Assembly: GCA_019916065.1 (NCBI GenBank)
Contig: CM034236.1
Location: 11,269,334-11,333,333, forward strand
Source: Vitellaria paradoxa
Taxonomy: Eukaryota; Streptophyta; Magnoliopsida; Ericales; Sapotaceae
DNA length: 64,000 bases
Direction: 5' to 3'
Position numbers and translations under genes: made by a program. This document shows, piece by piece, positions 56,651 through 64,000 of this stretch; the first letter of the stretch is position 1; every line of letters begins with the position of its first letter. Under the pieces are notes generated by a model that was not told the origin of the DNA, made no database searches, and was given only the letters and a program-made list of their open reading frames with translations.

Positions 56651-57460
56651 GGAGGTTACGGGCGTAGGGGTAGGTCTGTAAATATTGGACTAGTTGGGGT
56701 TAGTTTGAATGGTACATGTTTTTTAAATCCTATTATCTTATTTGCTCTTGTTAATTTTGTTGTTGGATTGTGCATGTGTTAAGTAGGTTAAATGAATTCG
56801 GTGGAATTAAGTGTTGTGTTTATTTCATATTAACAAAAATATGTGTTTATGGTATTTTACACAAAATTAATATTTAATTTTTTATATAGTTGAAATTTTA
56901 CATAAAAAAATTTAAATAAGTTTATGATAATTTATAAATTTTATTTTTTTTAAATTTTAAATTCTAATAATTATTATATGTTTTTTAATTTTTTAATTAA
57001 TTTTTTGTAAAAATTTAAGAAGCCGTTGAGTGTGTAAAACAAAATAAATAAATAAATAAAAGGCACTAAAGAAAACATTAAAAAGTTTAAAAATTTTTAA
57101 AAATCTCTAAAAATAAAATTAGAAGTTAAATTTTTGGGTGATGTTTAAATTGATAAAAAATGAAATAATTTGAAATAATTTTATAAATATATAGTTTGTA
57201 TAGTAAAATAAAAAATAAATAATTTTTAAAAATTTTTAAAATTTTTTAACATATTGTGTCAAATGAATTTTATTTTACTACATAAATTATAAATTTATAA
57301 ATTATTTTAAATTATTTTTTTTTTAAATTTCAAACACTTTTGGTAGGTTGTAAAAAATTGTTTTGAAATGACGGTTAAATGTTTAATATTTGATTTGATT
57401 TGATTTAAAATTATTAAAAATTATAAAAAATAAAATGTGGTAAAATTTTGATGGATAATT
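56651..57460. other. H1 3' flank and AT-rich spacer
   Basis: It contains the H1 3' UTR and a Tourist-like MITE near 57128-57345. Nothing else was seen. Confidence 0.5.
57128..57345. mobile_element. Tourist-like MITE, decayed
   Basis: It begins TTTGGGTGATGTTTAAATTG and ends AATTTCAAACACTTTTGG. The core has TTTTTAAAAATTTTT and 'CATAAATTATAAATTTATAA' in place of the usual ACGAATTACGAA signature. Confidence 0.35.
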
Positions 57461-57465
57461 TTAAT

Positions 57466-58240
57466 AGGTTATAGTAAATTTGTTGAAAATGTTAGAATTT
57501 ATTAAATTTGGAAAAATTGGGACTTAAATTGTGAAAAAGTAAAATAATGTTTTAACTGTTGAATTTTAAGTGTGAGATTTTTCGAAGTTATTATAAAGAA
57601 AGACTTATTTGATTATTTATTTTTAAGGTCCCAAATTAGTCAAATTGTGTACAAGGTTGTTCGGATATTTTAGTTTAAAAAAAATTTTAAGTGTGACATA
57701 TGATCAAAAAATAAAATTAAAAAATTATGTATTTTTTGGTTAAAAAAAATTTAAGTGTGACGTATGATCGAAAAATAAAATTAAAAAATTGAGTAAAAAT
57801 ACACAGTACTTACCCACTCATAATTTTGAAAAATTTTAAAATTTTGTGAAATATTTTATTACCAATGTTAATTTAATTTTTTAAAAAATTTATAAAAATT
57901 TGTTGAAACCTATTATAATGGTTTGTTATGGTTTGTTTTAATAGATTACGGTAAATTTTTTGAAAATATTAGAATTTATTAAATTTTGAAAAAATTGGAA
58001 TTTAAATTGTGAAAAAATAAAATAATCTTTAACCGTTAAATTTTAAGAGGATTATTTTTTAAAATTATTATAAAAAAATTTATTTGATTATTAATTTTTA
58101 AGACCACAAATTAGTCAAATTATGTACAAGATGGTTCGGACATTTCCGGTTAAAAAAAAAAATTTAAGTGTGACATATGTTCAAAAAAATAAAATTAAAA
58201 AATTGAGTAAAAATACACGGTACTTACCCACTCTTTTGAA
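57466..58240. repeat. Two diverged tandem copies, period about 480 bp
   Basis: Both copies contain AGAATTTATTAAATTT, TTAGTCAAATT.TGTACAAG, TTTAAGTGTGACATATG and (A)AATACAC.GTACTTACCCACTC in the same order (starts near 57466 and 57941). A shorter internal repeat of the TTAAGTGTGAC phrase is in the first copy. Confidence 0.8.
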
Positions 58241-59919
58241 AAATCAAACTGGTTGATGTATTACTTAATTACAAAAAAAAAAAAAAAAAAAAACTGGTTG
58301 ATGTATTAAATATTACATTACAGTAATATTCTTTTAATATAAATCATAATAGAAGGATTTCTCATATAACTAAATTCTTTGATTAGAAATATTTCCTTTT
58401 AAAGAATTGATTGGATTTTCAAATAAAGAATTAATTTGATAAATAAAATTGTGTTTAGAACATATTTTTTAATTTAAGAACTAAATTAATTTAAAAAATA
58501 TTAAATTTGATCATGTTAATAAATAATAAAAATTATAATAAAATATGATATATTAGAATAAATTTACCCATTTATTAGTCATTGGATTATCTTAATTGAT
58601 AGTTAGCCAGGCAAGACCTTTACATTACTCAATAATCAGTAACATTTTTACACTTGAACAATTTTTGGATCAAGAACTTATAAATAAAAAAAAGATGGTG
58701 AAAATCACTTCTTATATTTGATTTGTTATGAAAATTATAAGAAAAAATTACACGGGATTTATTAAATTAAAAATAATTAAATTAAAAAAATTAATTAATT
58801 GATAGATGTCTTTTATTTTATTATTTTTTAAATTCATTTAAATAATAACATGTATTTAAGATTTTATATTTTTATTCTCATTTTCCTACAATTTTTCTTT
58901 TATTTTTTCCTTTCATTTTTTTTTCTCACCAAATTTTCACTCCAAATACACCAGTCTCTATTTGGATAACTAGAAATTTCATATTGATGGATTTAAAATT
59001 AAATTCTATTAAAATATATGAAAAAGTTAATTTATCTAATAATATATAAAATTTTTTTATAAATTACTCTCAAGGAAGTTGTCTCACTATTTTTTAAAAT
59101 AGTGGAACTACTATTAACAAAGAATTTCAATAATCACTTTTGTGTGATAATTTTAAATCCATAGTAGCCCATCCTGTTAAAATACCACAATTCCATTATA
59201 AAATTGCTATCTCAATTAAAAAACTATATTTTAAACAATTCGCCTTAAATAATCAAATATTAAATCCATTAATTTTAAATTTATAATACAAATGCATACT
59301 TATTTCAATTAGCACAAGATTACTTCGAAACTCAACACACGTAACATTGAGCAACGCATTTTGTATATGTATATATTTTTAGAATTTTTTTTATATTGAG
59401 CATATATTAATTAATTTTATTTTTAATAAAAACATGTAAAAACAAGTCAAAGATGAGATATTCATGATAAATTTCATTTTGAAATGATCTATTTAGTTGG
59501 GCTTATGAGTAATTAATAGGGATAATGAGGTTAAATTATTAACTGCGAATCAATTATTAAGCCTAACAAGTTTTTTATGAGAGGACCCAGTGCGACTAGG
59601 ATTTGCCTTTTATATAATGGATAGATCTCCTCTTTTCACAATACAGATACTGACAATTTTTTCATTGATAACCATCGTACTGTTTGTGACAGAAATGAAG
59701 ATCAAAACCTAATTATTTAGACTTAATTTTCTTGATTCAAAGATGACACAATTATAAAGTGGTAAACTTCCACATATTTGATTCTATTATTTCTCGTAAC
59801 TATATTCTAAAATTTACATACAACGCATTAATTGTTGCTAACATATATATGTATGCATTACCCAATTATTTGCATTGAAGGGAGTTTCTTTGACCAAGGA
59901 TCTTGAGGATTTTGTGAAA
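58241..59919. other. AT-rich intergenic; no gene seen
   Basis: It contains an A-run near 58273-58292 and many TTTAAAT/AATTTAA phrases. The part near 59600-59919 is the 3' flank of the minus-strand exon that follows. Confidence 0.5.
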
Positions 59920-60156
59920 CTATTTTCTCAACTCAATTTTCTTAATCGCAGTCTTTAGCTCCTGTTGAACATTTGCCCTGGAAGGCAGCAAAACATTGTC
60001 TTTCCAGACTGAACCAGGCTCGTTTAACTGGTCTGGTTGTCTGTAAAGCTCATAAATAGATTCTGCATTATCATTCGCATCGCCCGCTATTGTCAAAGAC
60101 TTGATTTCATCTGGATCAACCAGTAGTTTGTTCGCTCCATCTTTCCATGCTATCAG
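59920..60156 (-). CDS. Terminal exon of a minus-strand gene, possibly CBM20-type (starch-binding) protein
   Basis: A 237 bp exon of 78 codons plus stop, starting after a TGCAG acceptor (60157-60159 on this strand hold the CAG). GC content is higher than the surroundings. It reads LIAWKDGANKLLVDPD at the start, then a hydrophilic acidic stretch (ESIYELYRQPDQLNEPG) and ends IKKIELRK. The W-x-x-G-x-N pattern followed by a proline resembles the end of a CBM20 starch-binding domain, but I cannot identify the protein firmly. Upstream exons would lie at higher coordinates; none was recognised up to 64 kb. Confidence 0.5.
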   Translation of the reverse strand: MIAWKDGANKLLVDPDEIKSLTIAGDANDNAESIYELYRQPDQLNEPGSVWKDNVLLPSRANVQQELKTAIKKIELRK

Positions 60157-60239
60157 CTGCATTCATTTAGCCTTTCAAGTCAGCAAACCAAAAGATCATG
60201 AATACAATACTTGAAAGCATTGAAAACTCAAACCAATCT

Positions 60240-60555
60240 TATCACTTTGATTTTAGTTGATTTGGTTTAATTGATTTAGTTTTGGGTTCAAAAATTTTCA
60301 ATTTGATCACTTCGTTCCATTCTTAGGCTAATATATTTTTAGAGCAAATCCAATCTGATTTTTGAAAATCTGTTTTGTATATGAAGATACTAATATGAAA
60401 TGGGCTTGACTCGATCTAATTAGACTTGAGTTAGTTCAATTCTATAATATCATTGGCTTGCCTTTTAGTTTAATCTTTTGGACCCGATAAAATTTAGGTC
60501 AATTCTAAGTCTACTGTGAATTTGAACCCACCCAACTTATGCATACCCCTAATCC
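60240..60555. mobile_element. Degenerate hAT-type MITE-like sequence
   Basis: TTGGTTTAATTGATTTAGTT and the end phrase TTATGCATACCCCTAATCC resemble hAT MITEs in plants. The matching end is not clear. It would lie in the intron of the minus-strand gene. Confidence 0.3.
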
Positions 60556-60559
60556 TACC

Positions 60560-62330
60560 AACACTGCTGCTATATCTATTAGAGTTGCTACTAATTGTCA
60601 TCAACTCCATTTTAAGAGATTCTCTAAATAGAGTTAAAAAAAAAAAAAAAAAGAGATTCTCTATTTAAAAAACATTCGTTTTTTAAATAATTTTTTTACA
60701 ATAAAAGAAAATAACTATAATAACTATCTACATTTAAATAGTCTTTTTATTATTTTTCCTTTTTTCCTTTGAAAAGAAGAAGAAAAAAAAATGAGTTTAA
60801 AATAAGTAATGTTGATGCTACAAGTTCTTTAATGAATATTTTCACAACTATATATTTAAAATTAGCTACAAGAATTAAAATGGCAACCAGCGTGCATCAA
60901 GATATACAACTTTTTTTTTTTTTTTTTTACTTCTAATTGGTGGCTGAAGTGCTGTGCATTTGCTACTCGCTCGTACAGTGTAGCTAGCAAAACCTTTTGG
61001 GCATACAACTGGGTTGCAAGGTGACTTTACTATTTACATGGAGAATTGTTTGCCCGATGGCAAACACGCATATAGTTACGATCATTTCAGATGGAATTAA
61101 TATAGTCGTGTAACTTGCCCTTTAAATTGCATCAATTTACTTCAAATCACATCAAATTACTGCGGTAAAATTTAAAATTTAAAATTTGATCCCAGTGGTG
61201 GGCGAATATAATGTTGTTGCCTGCTCCAATACTATTCAAGTGAACGCATATATCGGAAGTCATGCCATATAATCATAATATATAAAAATTTAGCGTTGGC
61301 TCACTTGGTGACTATTGCTGCACTTCTGGTCCAACTTATATAGGTGTCCTTTGGTGGCTCTGTTTTCATTGTTCAACTATTAGTTAGAAAGTCTGATGAC
61401 TGTTCGTTTCTTTAGCAATGGTTCATTAAATTGTTAGATATCTTTGATTTACTTTAGAATGTCAACTTTATCGTAGGTTACCTAGAGGTAGTCTAATAAG
61501 AAAGTGGAATTCCCACGATGAGAACTAGAGCACGCTTGTCATGACCGAGTGTTACTTTTGTCACCTCTTCTATTGTACATCAATCACCCGCAACTTAATC
61601 AGAAGAGGATATTTATGTTGGGCACGTACTTGACATTCTCCCATGGAGGTGGTTCAATTCATATAAATAGGATTGCTGCCGGCTTTGTGGGCAACCAATG
61701 CATGGGTGATGTTGTTCGAATGTCTTAAGTCGATGTGAAAGATAATATATAGCCACTAAATATAAAGCTCGATAAATTCATGTCAGTCTGTTGATAGTTC
61801 TAGATTGTAAGCTTGGTGGGAGTACTGATGTTCTCCAATTCATTGATATATTTACCATACAAGAGTCTGAGTGGTCGACAATGCTTATTCAATAAGAACA
61901 ATACTTGATTTGTATCAAAGTGTTACGTTACTTGCAATTTTGAGTGTTTGTGAGAGCGGAGAGTCCACAAGGTGCACTATGCAAGGCAATGTTTGATATC
62001 TATCGTATGAACCTGTGCAAGTATGACATTATAAAGTGCAAGGATTCAAACAGTGGTGGATACGAGAACATGACCAGAACGCTTTGATATTGCTTAGAGC
62101 TACTATATAACCCATTATCCTTCATTTCATTGAGGGACAGTTTATTGTGTTGTAGCTCGTAAAAGTTCTTCATTAAAAACACGCCATATTGGTGTTGACA
62201 CCATACTTCACTTTGCATTTGTAGGTATTTGAGGCATGCCTTTACTTCTTCAACACCTGCGAACATTGGGCATCCCGATGGATGATGGTGTTGTCCATGT
62301 AGTAATGGAAGTGTAGTTGGTGTCAAGCTT
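60560..62330. other. Intron or intergenic; unidentified
   Basis: Includes A-run and T-run patches (60636-60652, 60910-60928). The part at 61.5-62.3 kb has higher GC and a 108-residue open minus-strand frame (62000-62326) with no family I recognise; it may be a decayed mobile-element domain. Confidence 0.4.
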
Positions 62331-62369
62331 TATGATTCATCCGCACTAGATCTTGGATTTCCGTATTGA

Positions 62370-63700
62370 TATAAATTGATGGTTTTTAACATGTTTTGAG
62401 TGTGTTAATGTGTTACTTAAGTAATATTAGTCATCAGAGATGTCTTATGGTTGAAAATTTTGGAAATAATAGACCAAATAACCTAAAAATTAGCATTTTG
62501 GTTCGAATGAATGTAAAGGGGTGCCCGGGGGAGAGGGGCGGTGTCCTAAGGGCCAGTGGGCCCTGCCTATGTAAAATTTGACAAATTGATCTATCTCTGT
62601 ATTGGTATGATGGGTGTCATTTCCTTGATCAGAATAGGGGGTAAAGGGAAGGTATAAGGCATTGTAGCTTGCTTAGGGAGCAAGACGGGAGTCCTATATA
62701 GGTGTAGAAGAGAGGAAAGAGAGGGAGTTTGGTGTTTGAGAGAGGAGAACAAGGAGAGAGAGTGGGAGTCAAAGGAGTAACCAAGAACTTAGTTGTTAGT
62801 AAGTCACTCAAACCCTCACCAAACTCAAATTAGTCTTGCAAGATTTGAAATTAAGCACTCAATGAACACTTCTATATGGTTTGTTTGTTATTTGGATCAA
62901 AGGGGAGGAGATTAATCAACTCAAAGTTGGAGGCCAAAAACCGAAAGTTCACTATCATCATGCTTCACTTTGTTCAAGCTTGAGATATTTCTAGCCTCTT
63001 ATTTGCACATATGAGATGTACTGAACTAGTAAATATTATTATGAAACTTATTTAAGATTTTGGAAGCATCGGTGAAGGATTCAAGTAGAGTGATATATGT
63101 ATATATGTGTATGTATAGCTTTAAACCAAGATTTTTGTTTTGAAAGATTGGGATAAAGAAATCTTGTTTTGATTGAATCATTAGAGTCTTTTAGGACCTA
63201 AACAACAACTTGAAATAAGGTTTTGAACTAAAAGTTGGATTTGGCAAAGTATAGAACCCAAAACCATGAAGTAGAGCTCGGACCAAAATAGGGTATGGCT
63301 TCTGGATGCAAGGGGCACTAGGGGTGCCTCATTCGAACTTAGTTTAAGTGGTGAGGGTGCCTGGGTCTCTCTAGGGGCACCCGGACCCCCCTAAAAAGCT
63401 GAAACTTGGGATTTTATTATTTAAGTTATTTTTTTATTGAACACACAAGGTTTAAACTTGCTCATCTACTCAAGTAGGGTTTATAAGTGTAAGGATTTGG
63501 TTATAAAACAAGTCTTTAGGATAAAGCATAAGAAAACTTGTAAAAATCTAAACTTGCCCTAAGAAGGGTGCCCGGCCTCTTGATGTGGGCACCCAGGTTC
63601 CTTACAGGGCGCCCCGAATGCCTCAGAATCTCAAATTAGGTCTTATTTAATGTGTTTCTCGGTTTTGGGCATCTTGCTCTTGATATATACTTATTATTGT
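62370..63700. mobile_element. Probable LTR-retroelement-derived sequence
   Basis: The region alternates AT-rich text with GC-rich patches built on GGTGCCCGGG and GGGCACC in both orientations (near 62520, 63360, 63570-63610). I associate this with LTRs of large plant retroelements, but no ends or domains were found and the window closes soon after. Confidence 0.3.
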
Positions 63701-64000
63701 GTTGTAGTAAACTTGTGAATATGTATTATGTGATGTTTGAGTTAAAAAAAGTTTAAAATATGTTGAGGAAATGAAAAAAATGTTACAATCAAGTGATAGC
63801 ATGTTGAATCAAAGTGAGATTTTTATGTGGGATATTAGGATGATATTATTTGTGGTCTAGTTGAATAAGATGATGATGTTAATTGGGTTGAATGAGATGA
63901 TGATGTTAATTGTTATATGGTTAAATTAGATGCTAATATGAGCATAATCGTGTAAATGAGATGAATAAGTAAATAAGAGGAAATGTAAATGATATTGAGA

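Overview
This is a window of nuclear DNA from a flowering plant, most likely a eudicot. The coding sequence is a small fraction, the rest is very AT-rich, introns are GT-AG, and the genes are plant-specific or plant-type: an ACD6-like ankyrin/PGG protein, the Pol IV/V subunit NRPD7, a bHLH92-like factor, ribosomal protein S15 with a telo-box/site II promoter, a plant histone H1 and a possible CBM20-type terminal exon. The mobile elements (Tourist-like MITEs, hAT, CACTA, copia and Ty3-type LTRs, TRIM, LINE, SINE, endogenous caulimovirid) are those of a plant genome. The species cannot be named from the sequence alone.

Layout. 0-5.3 kb: the 3' part of an ACD6-like ankyrin gene (+), two visible exons around a 3.9 kb intron that holds a SINE. 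6.6-7.1 kb: NRPD7 (-), a single coding exon, with a possible remote 5' UTR exon near 13.4 kb. 13.5-19.8 kb: AT-rich repeats, a decayed Ty1/copia 3' end and an intact-looking 572 bp hAT element. 19.9-23.6 kb: three-exon bHLH92-like gene (+). 23.7-33.4 kb: repeats only, including a 2,024 bp non-autonomous CACTA element and a 105 bp TC microsatellite. 34.1-36.6 kb: RPS15 (-), four coding exons, complete. 38.0-43.2 kb: endogenous pararetrovirus (Caulimoviridae) in two convergent halves, both broken. 43.2-44.4 kb: inverted copy of the last RPS15 intron end, exon 4 and 3' flank, abutting the viral sequence. 44.4-46.3 kb: diverged tandem array. 46.5-51.3 kb: two solo LTRs separated by a LINE fragment. 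52.9-53.75 kb: TRIM-like element with a nested hAT MITE. 56.0-56.65 kb: histone H1 (+). 59.9-60.2 kb: terminal exon of a gene on the minus strand. 60.2-64 kb: repeats and unidentified sequence.

The functional genes are unrelated housekeeping or regulatory loci, not a pathway cluster. The most unusual part is 33.5-44.4 kb. There a caulimovirid broken into opposing halves lies between the arms of an inverted duplication of the RPS15 3' end. The viral-RPS15 junction shows about 11 bp of shared sequence, and the duplicated arm carries a secondary 187 bp tandem duplication. Together these look like one or more template-switching repair events. The other recurring theme is a dense set of Tourist-like MITEs (ends resembling GG..GTTTGG, 3 bp target duplications where checked), found in introns, intergenic DNA and inside another repeat array.
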